Origin: Coniella vitis | Lineage: Eukaryota; Ascomycota; Sordariomycetes; Diaporthales; Schizoparmaceae | DNA: 64,000 nucleotides | Assembly: GCA_011317545.1 (NCBI GenBank) | Contig: WUJK01000010.1 | Span: forward strand, 2,108,001-2,172,000 | Direction: 5' to 3' | Part shown: one piece after another, positions 25,701-38,329 of the stretch | Layout of the letters: each line of letters opens with the position of its first letter | Numbering within the stretch: position 1 is the stretch's first letter | The notes under the pieces: model-generated | Seen by the model: only the letters and a program-made list of their open reading frames with translations | Database searches by the model: none | What the model was told of the DNA's origin: nothing | Translations under genes and position numbers: made by a program

Positions 25701-27309
25701 ATTTTCCTTAAAATAGTTTTATAAACTTCCGATACTCTTCTAGTATACCGGAGAGGTCTCTAAACGTATCTTCGTCTTATATAGTTGCTATTATAAGGAG
25801 ATATCGTTATATATACTTAGTTCCTTCTTAAACTTATCGCGATAATATATCCTACTATTTATAGAATCCTATTATATTATATCCTAATCTATTATATCCC
25901 TTATTCTATTAGGTATTAACTATCGCTAGATCCTTCTCTATAAGCTATCGAGGTTTATTATATCCTAGGGTAGCTATTATCTTAGCTTTTCTCGATTTAG
26001 AGGTATATATAAATTCGTTTAAGCCCCTACTATCTAGGTATCGCTTAGTAACTAAATCCGATCCTATACCTTTAATTATAACCGCTTCTTAGGTATCCGC
26101 TTTATCCTATAAAATATAGCTATTAGTTTAATCGATTCGAGGATTTTCCTTTCTTAACCATAGTATACCTAAGATCAGCTCGTATTATACGGTATCCGTA
26201 ATATCGAAGTTCATTAGTATCGTACGTCCGTAGATCGTAACTAGTAATTAATCAGATTCTATATCGATAATACCTTAACCGTAAGCGACTTCTATACCTT
26301 CTATAGTGCTAAGTTTATAGGGTTCTATCTTCTTCTTCTAAGGTATCCGTTCTCTATTAATAACGCTTAGGGATATAAAGTTTCCTTATACTCCGCTATC
26401 TAGGAGTGCTATATAGTATTTATCGTTAATTTATACTACGATTTTCAAATATTCGTACGTCGAGCTGTCTATCGTATAGAGGGACTTTATCGTAAATCCT
26501 GATCGCTTGCTATCCCTTATAGGCGATCCTTGCCTTTTAGGTTCTGCTATTCTTGCTATACTCTAAGAGCTGCTATCTATACTAGGTTCTTAGCTTATTA
26601 TATTCCGTATCGTATACGTACTACGGCCTATCGCTATAAGTACGCTTAATTTTCTTCTTCGGTATATAGAGTCTATACTCCGGGCTAACTATCCTTAAGG
26701 TTATAGTAGGTACGTATTTTATCCGCTAGGTATTCTGCGTAATCGGCGCGCTTATAGAAGCTATAGTATATAGGTTCTATATACGTAGGCTTTACGAGCT
26801 TTTCCCTTTGTTTCTGTTCGCGTATTCTATACTAGTCGAGCGCTTTTTCCTACGCGTAAGGTACGCATTAGGGTATCGTATATTAGTACTATTTTACTTA
26901 TCGTATAGTATATTCGTAGGGGGTATTATATATAAGGCTAATGCTAGCGTAGTTTCCCCTTATTCTAAGTACTTTATAATAGTCGCTATTATTATTATCG
27001 TGGGCGATGATGCTATACCCTATCTCGCGCGTAGGGAACTATTCGTTGGTTACCTTGTATTTAAAGTATTATCTGCAATTATATATAATATAGGCAAACT
27101 ATACGATCTAGTAGTGTTTTTCGTAGAGGTGATTAATTCGCGTATCTTCCTATATAAGGGGGGTTTTATCTTAATAAGATATTATTCGGAATAGTTCTCT
27201 AAGTATAATACTATAGATAAGGTAGTATATATCTCCTTTATCGGTATCTTCGTTTATAGAGCTTTCTAATTCTAAGCTCGTTTCTTCGTTAATAGTTTAG
27301 GCGCTAGTA

Positions 27310-28809
27310 TCCTAACTAATATAGAGCGTTTCCTATTATTCTATGATTTCCGTAATATTACTTTATAAGATATCCGTTTTATTAGGTGGTTTATACCCTT
27401 CTATATCGCGCTAGTAGGGGTATTCCCTAATAAGCTAGGCTTACTACTCTATTACTAGTCTTTCGAATAGACTATTATCTATAGAAAGGGGTATTCTCTA
27501 GGTAACTATAATTTATCGTTCCTTATAAGGTTTCTAAGGGAATTATCCTAAGCCTTGCTTTGCCGAGAGGTACGTTATATAATTATCCTTATAATAGAAG
27601 GTCTAGTTAAGGAATCCGTAATTAGAGTCGTCCGACGCTTGCTCTAGAAGCTGGTTTTAGCTAGGAGTGGGGTCCTTAGTCTCGCGTATTATAATATTGG
27701 CTTGTTATCTTTCGGGGACTTTCTTAAATTCTCTGGGTTTCTTGGGTTATCGGCACTCTCGTGCGAAGTGGCCTATCTTACTACAGTTAAAGCATTCCTT
27801 ACTTATAGGTTTACGTTAAGCTATATCGAGCTCTATAGGGCCTAAGTATATTATACCGCTAGTTACTATACCTCGTTGCTAGAAGCCGCGGTTAGTTATC
27901 TGTTAAATCCGTCGTCCTATATTAGCGTAATTCCTCTATATAGTATAGCTTCCTCCTTTCTTGCTTTTCTCTATATATCTTTCGTAGAGACGGTTATCGA
28001 TACGGATAGCGTTATTACTAAATATTATAAAGTCTTTAGGCTAGTCCTATTTAGAGATTTCGTCCTTAACCTTATCCTTAAGTCCTCTATAGTAGTATTT
28101 TATAAGGTTCTTATCTTCCTATAGGAGGTATATTAAGAGTTGCTTAAAGCGGATCGTATAGGCTAAAGTAGACTTATTCTATTTAAGTTCTATAAGTTGC
28201 TACGCTATAGTCTGTTCTTCGTTAGGGTCGCTAAATATTTCCTTAAGGATACGTTCGAACCCTGCGAACGAATCGAATATATTCTTAGTAGTCGTTTTGC
28301 GTTAATCGAGGTTACCTAGGTATTTAATATAGTTATAAGGTAAGGGTTCGTACTAAATAAGTACGTCCTTTTCGAGTCGTATACCGGCTAGGATAACTTT
28401 ATCGGGTTTAGTAGTAAATTACGCTGCGTTATATAGGAAGTACGCCTTATAATAGGTAAGGAACCCTTAAAGCGTCTTCTAGTTGCCGTCGTATATAGCA
28501 GGTTTATCTATCTTATAGCCGTTACCGGTGTTCTAAATAATAGGCGCTGGGGTTATAGTAGCTATAGCTTGGTATTATTCGAGCTATTAGGCCTGCCTAT
28601 AGATAGTGCGATTCTGCTGTTCCTAGTTCTGCCGGAGTATAGCGAGTTATTAGGTAAGTTCGATTAATTAGCGTATTATATCTTCCTAAGTTGCGACCTA
28701 GCGACGTCCTTCGCCTAAGGTGGACGGGGTAGGAGTTTAAGGAGCTATTACTATACTTAATATTACCTAAGAGGTATATGTAAACCGTCCTAAATAAGAG
28801 TTATGAAAA
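27310..28809 (-). pseudogene. Gag region with CCHC zinc knuckle (broken)
   Basis: Minus-strand reading shows IYDG...LQGFLTYYKAYF-type capsid sequence near 28450 and the nucleocapsid knuckle CFNCSKIGHFAREC (CX2CX4HX4C) at 27753-27794. This places gag at the right-hand end and proves minus-strand orientation. Plus-strand open frames inside this block are shadows. Frame is destroyed by stops. Confidence 0.7.
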
Positions 28810-29265
28810 TATAATAATCCTTGCCTAAATCCCGGATTCTGGAAATACCTATAAGTTATATATTAGCAGGTAGGGAAGTATTACCTTTAAGTCTTTATAC
28901 GTTATCGAGTAATATTAAGTATTATAAGTAATTAAGAGGGATTACCCTATTATATAAAATAATACTTAGATTTACAACTAAAGACTATAAGGAAAACTAT
29001 CTAATAGCTAGGAAATCCATCGTCCTTATATCCTTCCGTTATTCTATTCATTAATACATAGCCTATCTAAGCCCATTAATGCCCATAGTTGCCTATTAAC
29101 TATCCGATGGGCAATAGTGATCTCTTATAGGCTTTACCCTAACCCTGATTATATTATCTATATTCCTTATATAAGAGATCCCTATCGGTCCGTTGAGGTT
29201 CCGATTTGCTAGTATATAGTTGCGCTAGCCTGTTCCTGTGACCTGCATGACCGTGGGTTATAATA
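28810..29265. repeat. LTR C, different subtype, 3' end of... a third nested element lacking its other LTR
   Basis: 456 bp, TATAATAATCC...GGTTATAATA. Its middle (AGCTAGGAAATCCATCG, then CCTATCTAAGCCC) differs from LTRs A, B, D and E. It follows a normal internal end (AGAGTTATGAAAA) and is followed by TTCTTATAATCCG, which is mid-pol sequence. In minus-strand orientation it is the 5' LTR of an element whose 3' LTR is missing. No matching 5-bp duplication flanks it. Confidence 0.75.
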
Positions 29266-32200
29266 TTCTTATAATCCGTATATATAAGAATTTATTATTT
29301 TACGCCGATAAGGTAGTATTACTATTCCCTAAAGGCTTCTACTATTACTATAAGTTCTTAATCGGGCGTTCCGTAGTTAAGTTCTAGTTTATTTAGCTTC
29401 TTACTAAAGTTACTAACTATTCGTAATCGTCCTTTATCGTCTCGTTATCCGAGTTATCCACCGAGTATATAATCTAATACGTCTATCTTAATCTCGAAAA
29501 CTTTATCTTAGTCTGCTTCGACTAGGATTAGTTCCAATATAACTATATCCTTAATTATACTAAAGGCTTTCTATACCTATTTATTCTAGTTAAAGGTAGT
29601 ATCCTTTTTCGTAAGTTTTATAAATAGTACTATAATGCTACTATAGTTCTTAATAAATTATCGGTAGAAGTTAGTATAGCCTAAGAAGGCTCTAATATCC
29701 TTAACGTTCTAAGGTATAGGCTAGTCCCTAACTGCCTATACTTTATCTTTCTATATTCGTATATACCCTAGTATAATAGTATATCCGAGGTAGTTAACTT
29801 CTTAAGTATTCTAGTTGTATTTAGTAAGTTCTACTAAAATCTTATTATCTTAGAGGATTTATAGGATTATTATAATATACTTCTAGTATTCTTCGAATAT
29901 CTTTAAGTAAATAAGGATATCGTTTAGGTAAGCGATTATAAAATAATCGAGGTATTTATATAAGATAAAGTTTATTATTTCCTGGAATAATATAGGGGCG
30001 TTAGTAAGTCCGAATAGTATAATAAGGTATTCGAAATATCTATAGCGTATTCTAAACGCTGTTTTCTATTCTTCCCCGGGTTTAATATAAATATATATAT
30101 ATCCTTTTTTAAGGTCGAGGGCTATAAACTATTAGGCTCCTCTAAGTCTATCTCTAAGTTCTTTAAAGAGAGGTAAGGGGTACCGATTCTTAATTATAAT
30201 ATCGTTAAGTTGCCGATAGTTAACGTATAGTCGTAGTTTGCCGTTTTTCTTTAGTATAAATAGGATTAGGTATCCTACTAGTGAATAAGAGGGTCTAATA
30301 TAGCCTTTCTTAAGATTTTCGTTAAGGTATTCTCTAAATGCTTTAAGTTTATCCTTATCTAATCTATAGATAGGAAAGAACTTTAGTTATTCTCCTTCTT
30401 TAAGTAGGATCTTATAATCGTATAGGCTGTGCTCTAGTAAGCCGTTATCGAATTTTCCTTAAAATAGTTTTATAAACTTCCGATACTCTTTTAGTATACC
30501 GGAGAGGTCTCTAAATATATCTTCGTCTTATATAGTTACTATTATAAGGAGATATCGTTCTATATACTTAGTTCCTTCTTAAACTTATCGCGATAATATA
30601 TCCTGCTATCTATAGAATCCTATTATATCGTATCCTAATCTGCTATATCCCTTATTCTATTAGGTACTAATTATCGCTAGATCCTTCTCTATAAGCTATC
30701 GAGGTTTATTATATCTTAGGGTAGCTATTACCTTAGCTCTTCTCGATTTAGAGGTATATATAAATTTATTTAAGCCCCTACTATCTAGGTATCGTTTAGT
30801 AACTAAATCCGATCCTATACCTTTAATTATAACCGCTTCTTAGGTATCCGCTTTATCCTATAAAATATAGCTATTAGTCTAATCGATTCGAGGATTTTCC
30901 TTTCTTAACTATAATATACCTAAGATTAGCTCGTATTATACGGTATCCGTAATATCGAAGTTTATTAGTATTATACGTCTATAGATTATAACTAATAATT
31001 AATTAGATTCTATATCGATAATACCTTAACCGTAAGCAATTTCTATACCTTCTACGGTACTAAGTTTATAGGGTTCTACCTTCTTCTTCTAAGGTATCCG
31101 TTCTTTATTAATAACGCTTAGGGATATAAAGTTTCCTTATACTCTGCTATCTAGGAGTGCTATATAGCGTTTATTATTAATTCGTACTGCGATTTTCAAA
31201 TATTCGTACGTCGAGCTGTCTATTACGTAGAGGGACTTTACCGTAAGTCCTAATCGCTTATTATCCCTTATAGGCGATCCTTACCTTTTAGGTTCTGCTA
31301 TTCTTACTATACTCTAAGAGCTACTATCCGTATTAGGTTCTTAGCTTATTATATTCCGTATTATATATATACTACGGCCTATTGCTATAGGCGCGCTTAA
31401 TTTTCTTCTTTCGTATAGGGAGTCTATACTCCGGGCTGATTATCTTTAAGGTTATAATAGGTATACGCTTTATCCGCTAGGTATTCTGCGTAGTTAGCGC
31501 GCTTATAGAAGCTATAGTACGTAGGTTCTATATATATAGGCTTTGCGAGCTTTTCCCTTTGTTTCTATTCGTATATTCTATACTAATCGAGCGCTTTTTC
31601 TTACGTATAAGGTGCGTACTAGGGTATTATATATTAGTACTATTTTACTTATCGCGTAGTATATTCGTAGGGGGTATTATATATAAGGCTAATACTAGCG
31701 TAGTTTCCCCTTATTCTAAGTACTTTATAATAATCGCTATTATCGTCGTTATAGGCGATAATACTATGCCCTATTTCGCGCGTAGGGAACTACTCGTTAG
31801 TTACCTTATATTTAAAGTATTATCTGTAATTATATATAATATAGGCAAACTATATAATCTAGTAGTATTTTTCGTAGAGGTAATTAATTCGTATATCTTC
31901 CTATATAAGGGGGGTTTTATCTTAATAAGATATTATTCGGAATAGTTCTCTAAGTATAATACTATAGATAAGGTAGTATATATCTCCTTTATCGATATCT
32001 TCGTCCGTAAAGCTTTCTAATTCTAAGCTCGTTTCTTCGTTAATAGGTTAGGTATTAGTATTCTAACCGATACTAAGCGTTTCCTATTATTCCGTAATTT
32101 CCGTAATATTACTTTATACGGTTTTCGTCTCGTTAGGTAGCTTATACCCTTCTATATTACGCTAGTAGGGGTATTCCCTAATAAGCTAGGCTTACTACTC

Positions 32201-33560
32201 TATTATTAGTCTTTCGAATAGACCGTTATCTATAAAGAGGGGTATTCTCTAGGTAATTATAATTTATCGTTCCTTACAAGGTTTCTAAGGGAACTATCTT
32301 AAGCCTTACTTTACCGAGAGATATATTATATAATTATCCTTATAATAGAAGGTCTAGTTAAGGAGTCTATAGTCGGAGTCGTCCGACGCTTACTCTAGAA
32401 GCTAGTTTTAGCTGGGAGTAGAGTCTGTAGTTTCGCGTATTATAATATTGGCTTATCGTCCTTCGGGGACTTTTTTAAATTCTCTGGGTTTCTTAGGTTA
32501 TCGGTATTCTCGTGCGAAGTAGCCTGTCTTACTATAGTTAAAGCATTCCTTGCTTATAGGTTTACGCTAAGCTACGTCGAGCTTTATAAGTCCTACGTAT
32601 ATAATACCGCTAACTGCTATACCTTATTACTAGAAGCTACGGTTAGTTATCTATTAAATCCGCCGTCCTATATTAGCGTAATTCCTTTATATAATATAGC
32701 TACCTCCTTTCTTACTTTTCTCTATACGTTTTTCGTAGAGACGGTTATCGATACGGATAGCGTTATTACTAAATATTATAAAGTCTTCGGGTTAATCCTG
32801 CTTAAAGATTTCGTCCTTAACCTTATCCTTAAGTCCTCTATAGTAGTATTCTATAAGGTTCTTATCTTCCTAAGGGAGGTATACTAAGAGTTGCTTAAAG
32901 CGAACTATATAGGCTAAAGCAGACTTATTCTATTTAAGTTCTATAAGTTGCTATACTATAATCTATTCTTCGTTAGGATTGCTAAATATTTCCTTAAGGA
33001 TATATTCGAATCCTGCGAATAAATCGAATATATTCTTAGTAATCGTTTTACGTTAATCGAGGTTGCTTAGATATTTAATATAGTTACGAAGTAAGGGTTT
33101 ATACTAGATAAGTACGTCCTTTTCGAGTTATATACTAGCTAGGATAACTTTATTAGGTTCGGTAGGGAATTATACTGCGTTATATAGGAAGTACGCCTTA
33201 TAATAGGTAAGGAATCCTTAAAGTATCTTCTAATTACTATCGTATATAGCAGGTTTATCTATTTTATAGCTATTACCGGTGTTTTAAATAATAGGCGCTA
33301 GGGGTATAGCGGCTATAGCTTAGTATTATTCGAGCTATTAGGCCTGCCTACGGATAGTGCGATTCTACTACTCCTAATTCTGCTAGAGTATAGTAAGTTA
33401 TTAGGTAAGTTCGATTAATTAGCGTATTATATCTTCCTAAGTTATAACCTAGCGATATCCTTCTCCTAAGGTAGATAGGGTAGGAGTTTAAGGAGCTATT
33501 ATTATACTTAATATTACCTAAGAGGTATATATAGACCGTCCTAAATAAGAGTTATAAAAA
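29266..33560 (-). mobile_element. Rest of second element's pol-gag (minus), displaced by LTR C
   Basis: 4,295 bp that begins at the same pol position as base 24515 of the upstream copy; the distance from 24515 to 28809 is also 4,295 bp, so the two blocks are homologous end to end. It ends in LTR D. Contains damaged RT (29900-30450) and gag knuckle (about 32490-32535). The 128-codon plus-strand open frame at 31559-31945 is a shadow. Confidence 0.75.
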
Positions 33561-34039
33561 TATAATAATCCTTACCTAAATCCCTAATTCTGGAAGTACC
33601 TATAAGTTATATATTAGCAGGTGGGGAAGTATTACCTTTAAGTCTTCGTACGTTATCGAGCAATATTAAGTATTATAAGTGATTAAGAGGGATTACCCTA
33701 TTATATAAAATAATATTTAGATTTATAACTAAAGATTATAAGGAAACTATCTAATAGTAAGCTATAAACTCCTATCCTTATATCCTTCTATTATTCCCTA
33801 TCTATAGTAAGTATAAATCCTTAGATTACCGGGAGTAATAGGAGCGTTAGCTTATTTGGATTATTTGGATTATTATCGCTCTAACTGTTTTAATTATTAA
33901 GGTGATCTAACCCTAACCCTAATTATACCGCTCTATATTCTTATATAAGAGATCCCTATCGGTCCGTTAAGGTTCCGATTTACTAGCATACGGTTACGCT
34001 GGCCTATTCCTGTGACCTATATGTTCACGGGTTATAATA
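33561..34039. repeat. LTR D
   Basis: 479 bp, pairs with LTR B by the ATTCC duplication and the ATGTTCACGGG ending. Contains TAACCCTAACCCTAA near 33907. Confidence 0.9.
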
Positions 34040-35521
34040 ATTCCCTATTATTCTATAATTTCCGTAATATCGCTTTATAAAATATTCGTTTTATTAGGTA
34101 GTTTATACCCTTCTATATTACGCTAATAGGGGTATTCCCTAATAAGCTAGGCTTATTATTCCGTTACTAATCTTTCGAATAAATTATTATCCGTAGAGAG
34201 GGGTATTCTTTAGGTAATTATAACTTATCGCTCCTTATAAGGTTTCTAAGGGAACTATCCTAAGCTTTACTTTACCGAAAGGTATATTATATAATTATCC
34301 TTATAATAAAAGGTCTAGTTAAGGAGTCTATAATCGGAGTTATCCGATATTTATTCTAGAAGCTAGTTTTAGCTAGGAGTAAAGTCTATAATCTCGTATA
34401 TTATAATATTAGCTTATCGTCCTTCGGGGATTTTCCTAAATTCTCTAGGTTTCTTAGGCTATTAGTATTCTTATATAAAGTAGCCTATCTTATTATAATT
34501 AAAGTATTCCTTACTTATAGGTTTACGCTAAGCTATATTAAGCTTTATAAATCCTATATATATTATACCGCTAATTATTATACCTTATTACTAGAAGCTA
34601 CGGTTAATTATCTATTAAATCCGCTATCCTATATTAATATAATTCCTTTATATAATATAGCTTCCTCTTTTCTTACTTTTCTCTATATATCCTTTATAAA
34701 GACGGTTATCGATATAGATAATATTATTACTAAATATTATAAAATCTTCGGGCTAATCCTATTTAGAGATTTTATCCTTAACCTTATCCTTAAATCCTTA
34801 GTAGTAATATTCTATAAAGTTCTTATCTTCCTAAGGGAGGTATATTAAGAGTTACTTAAAGCGGACCGTATAAGCTAAAGTAGACTTACTCTATTTAAGT
34901 TCTATAAGTTATTATATTATAATCCGTTCTTTATTAAGGTTATTAAATATTTCCTTAAGGATATATTTAAATCCTATAAATAAATCGAATATATTCTTAG
35001 TAATCGTTTTATATTAATCGAGATTACCTAGGTATTTAATATAGTTATAAAGTAAGGGTTTATATTAGATAAGTATATCCTTTTCGAATTATATACCGGC
35101 TAGGATAATTTTATCGGGTTCGGTAGTAAATTAAGCTATATTATATAGGAAGTATACTTTATAATAGGTAAGGAACCCTTAAAGCGTCTTTTAATTACCG
35201 TTATATATAATAGGTTTATCTATCTTATAGCTATTATCGATATTTTAAATAATAAGCGCTAGGAGTATAACGGCCGTAGCTTAATATTATTCGAGCTATT
35301 AAGCCTATCTATAGATAGTATAATTCTATTACTCCTAATTCTATTAAAGTATAGCGAGTTATTAAGTAAGTTCGATTAATTAATATATTATATCTTCCTA
35401 AGTTATAACCTAATAATATCCTTCTCCTAAGGTAAATAGGGTAGGAGTTTAAAGAGCTATTACTATACTTAATATTACCTAAGAGGTATATATAGATTAT
35501 CCTAAATAAGAGTTATAAAAA

Positions 35522-36000
35522 TATAATAATCCTTACCTAAATCCCGGATTCTAGAAGTACCTATAAGTTATATATTAATAGGTAGGGAAGTATTATCTTT
35601 AAATCTTCGTATATTATCGAGTAATATTAAGTATTATAAGTAATTAAGAGGGATTACCCTATTATATAAAATAATACTTAGATTTATAACTAAAGACTAT
35701 AAGGAAACTATCTAATATTAAGCTATAAACTCCTATCCTTATATCCTTCTATTATTTCCTATCTATAATAAGTATAGATCCTTAGATTACCTAGAGCGAT
35801 AGGAGCGTTAGCTTATTTGGATTATTTGGATTATTATCGCTCTAACTATCTTAGTTATTAAGGTAATCTAACCCTAACCCTAATTATACCGCTCTATATT
35901 CTTATATAAGAGATCCCCATCGGTCCGTTAAGGTTCCGATTTGCTAGTATATGGTTGCGCTGGCCTGTTCCTGTGACCTGCATAACCGTGGGTCATAACA
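35522..36000. repeat. LTR E (5' LTR of outer element on its coding strand)
   Basis: 479 bp ending with an undamaged CATAACCGTGGGTCATAACA, followed by target duplication TCGGA. The last ~60 bp carry little RIP damage compared with the rest. Confidence 0.9.
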
Positions 36001-36005
36001 TCGGA

Positions 36006-36598
36006 CAAATGTGTTTCCTGCGGCAGATACAGATATTCGGCAGCATACATTTCTCTCTGCATGGTACTGTTATTCGTACCAATGTGTTCCATGTGTCAAA
36101 TCTTTAAGCGCGCATAAATGCTCCCTGGATCGGAAGGCTAATGTCCTTACACAGGCTTTCGCTATTGGCGACATTTACATTATGACCTTGCTCCCTGCTT
36201 GAAGTTTGAAGTATAACCGTTTAGTAAAACCTTACATTCCCCTGAGTGGCAATAACTTACTGACTTTCACTACCGGTTGCTTGGAGATGTGTGTAGGGTG
36301 GCCAGTGCGGAGGATGCGATCACCTCCTCTTCCTATACTACGAGTGAGATACTGGCTGTGTAATATCTATTACATGTACTAGGGTTCGATGATGATACTT
36401 TCGTTCCGCCGAAGGACTATAGTGTTGTGGAGAGGGCAGACTTATTGCAGTCGGTAGAGGCTCAGTTGGTGGAGGTCGAACTCTAACTTACCTTCGCTAT
36501 CGTTGTGTCTCATACTTCGACTGACTAGGGATGCTGTTTGCTTGGTTTGAAAATCTTTCACGTATGAAATGCGAAATGCGAGGAACATTTGATTCTTA
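36006..36598. other. Unique spacer right of the nest
   Basis: Composition returns to about half GC immediately after the TCGGA duplication. No gene recognised; it is the 3' flank of the GNAT relic. Confidence 0.5.
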
Positions 36599-37060
36599 TT
36601 AAAGATTGGCAGGCCTGTACATCGGCCAGAATGTGAAAGGCCCAACCTTTTCCTCCATTCTTCGCCAGTCCGCATCTGGATGCTTCGACTTTCGGCAAAA
36701 TAAGGTTCTCCTTTATCGGTTTGAATCCATTTGCCTCATATAGGGATTTTCCATAGGGAGTCGAGTCCAGGTAGATCTCAAATCCGAGGTCTCCTGCTTT
36801 GGATATGCCGCATTCCATCATTTTCTCGCGGATTCCCTTCCACGGTAAGCCAGAAGAGTGTCTATAACAAATAAATCTGTTTATGTCAGGTTGAGATCTG
36901 GTAAGATGGCAATAGACGACTAACATATGTGTGGGTTTTGTGCACAATGTGCTCGAGGAGCATTATAGTCATTGATGGCTTGCTCTGCAAATCTGCGAGA
37001 GCCGCCCTCCGGGAACCACGTCACCTCTAGATCGTCCAGTTTGAGGAACAGATTTTCTGT
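36599..37060 (-). pseudogene. GNAT acetyltransferase fragment, C-terminal part
   Basis: Minus strand reads DDLEVTWFPEGGSRRFAEQA at about 37010-36960, then LPWKGIREKMMECGISKAGDLGFEIYLDS..YGKSLYEANGF, the acetyl-CoA-binding and C-terminal motifs of fungal GNATs. After ENLILP a one-base gain in an A-run (about 36690) shifts the frame to PDADWRRMEEKVGPFTFWPMYRP and a stop at 36599-36601. The N-terminal half is missing and the middle is out of frame, so it is probably a pseudogene, although a short intron around 36860-36930 could explain part of the break. It is not an obvious duplicate of the 10.9-11.7 kb relic. Confidence 0.65.
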
Positions 37061-37430
37061 ATAGATGCTCCAAAGAAGCTCCGGCAATTCAGCAATCTTC
37101 AGTGTGATATTTCAGGTCAACTTTCAACTTCTGGAGAATTCACGAATATTCAGAAATAACATCTGCCAGCTGCTGTTTGTAGTTGTCTTTTCAGGGCACC
37201 TGATATCAAATCCTTGTTTTGCTTTTGAATATATCTCCAAGACTTTCCCACTCTTGGCCAACTCTTATTATTTCTGTCTAGGGGATTGCTAGGTTCTTCA
37301 CGTTCCACTGTTGAATCTTCTCAAAGTTCCTACACTTGTAATGGCTTGAGAAATCGGCTCTGAGACCTTTCTGTTCGGCGAAAACGGTCAGAAACTACTT
37401 AACAATTGGAATGGGTATATTAAACACTAA
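37061..37430. other. Unique spacer
   Basis: No gene recognised. CCCCA at 37431-37435 is the left target duplication of the solo LTR that follows. Confidence 0.5.
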
Positions 37431-37435
37431 CCCCA

Positions 37436-37714
37436 TGTAATGATCCTTGCCTGAATCCCGGACTCTGGAAGTATCTGTGATCTGTATGTTAGCAGGTGGG
37501 GAGGTATTACCTTTCTTTAAGTCTCCATACGTTATCGAGCACTATCAAGTGTCACAAGTGATCAAGAGGGATTGCCCTATCATATAAATGATACTTAGAT
37601 TCACAACTAAAGACTATTAAGGAAAACTATCTAACAGCTAGGAGATCCACCGTCCTTATATCCTTCTGTTGTTGCGAGCTGAATGCTTAATCCAACCTTG
37701 TATTATTTGGGTAT
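37436..37714. repeat. Solo LTR, left part (interrupted)
   Basis: Begins TGTAATGATCCTTGCC and shows little RIP damage. Runs to GGTAT at 37710-37714, where a full element inserted; the right part resumes at 46008. Rejoined length is about 500 bp. Outer flanks are both CCCCA (37431-37435, 46229-46233), so it is a solo LTR left by LTR-LTR recombination. Confidence 0.85.
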
Positions 37715-38199
37715 TATAATGATCCTTGCCTGAATCCCGGATTCTGGAAGTACCTATGAATTATATATTAGTAGGTGGGGAAGTATTACCTTTAAGTCTT
37801 CGTACGTTGTTAAGCAATATCAAGTATTATAAGTAATTAAGAGGGATTACCCTATTATATAAAATAATACTTAGATTTATAACTAAAGATTATAAGGAAA
37901 ACTATCTAATAGCTAGGAAATCTATCGTCCTTATATCCTTCCGTTATTCTACGTTAAATACCCTATTTAACCCTAGATTATCTGGATTATCTTACGATTT
38001 TAATAATCCGGCTCTGCTGGATTATCTAATAATCTTAATAATCTATTCCTAATTAGTTCGTATAACCCTAACCCTAACTATATTATCCTATATAACTTAG
38101 TTATATAAGAGATCCCTATCGGTCCGTTAAGGTTCCGATTTACTAGTATATAGTTACGCTAGCCTATTCCTATAACCTATATAACCGTAGGTTATAATA
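37715..38199. repeat. LTR G (left)
   Basis: 485 bp, TATAATGATCC...GGTTATAATA; middle section AGCTAGGAAATCTATCG then TACGTTAAATACCC marks its subtype. Contains ATAACCCTAACCCTAAC at about 38061. Confidence 0.9.
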
Positions 38200-38329
38200 T
38201 TATCTCCCTTCTATCGGTCTTTATCCCTAAAGACCTATAGTATTTCCGTAAATAGTCCTGCCTAATATTCTTACTTCGGATTATACCTTCCTAATTCGTT
38301 ATATCGTCGAGAATTAATAAAAGTCGTTC

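Larger units (their letters stand above)
21745..34039 (-). mobile_element. Second retrotransposon nested in the first (LTR B to LTR D, TSD ATTCC)
   Basis: LTR B (21745-22223) and LTR D (33561-34039) are both 479 bp and share a subtype-specific 3' end (ATATTTATAGG / ATGTTCACGGG instead of CATGACCGTGGG). They are flanked by a perfect ATTCC duplication at 21740-21744 and 34040-34044. Sequence on either side of the insertion is contiguous in uninterrupted copies, confirming nesting inside the outer element. Minus-strand motifs in 22224-28809: gag CCHC knuckle at 27753-27794, RT YLDD at 25168-25179, and FLGYTNFYR at the end of the RT domain. All frames are broken by RIP. Confidence 0.85.
15974..36000 (-). 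mobile_element. Outer Gypsy-type LTR retrotransposon, interrupted by a nested copy (TSD TCGGA)
   Basis: The outermost element runs from LTR A to LTR E and is flanked by a perfect 5-bp duplication, TCGGA (15969-15973 and 36001-36005). Its internal region is split into 16453-21744 and 34045-35521 by the B-D insertion; the two pieces join at matching positions to make one full internal domain of about 6.77 kb. Coding strand is minus: the purine-rich tract (complement of TTATCTCCCTTCTAT) adjoins LTR A, and gag lies at the E end. Dense TpA-rich C-to-T/G-to-A changes have destroyed all long reading frames, so it cannot encode its own mobility. Gypsy assignment rests on RT/gag motif order as seen in the inner copies. 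Confidence 0.85.

Noticed and set aside
26808..27194. 128-codon plus-strand ORF, with a near-identical one at 31559-31945
   Set aside because: It is the antisense shadow of the minus-strand pol/gag region; conservation follows from the element copies, and the composition (Tyr/Ile/Phe-rich) reflects TpA-rich RIP DNA.
15974..36000. Simple tandem array of five LTRs from unequal crossing-over
   Set aside because: Two different perfect target duplications (TCGGA and ATTCC) and exact continuity of the outer internal region support nesting instead.
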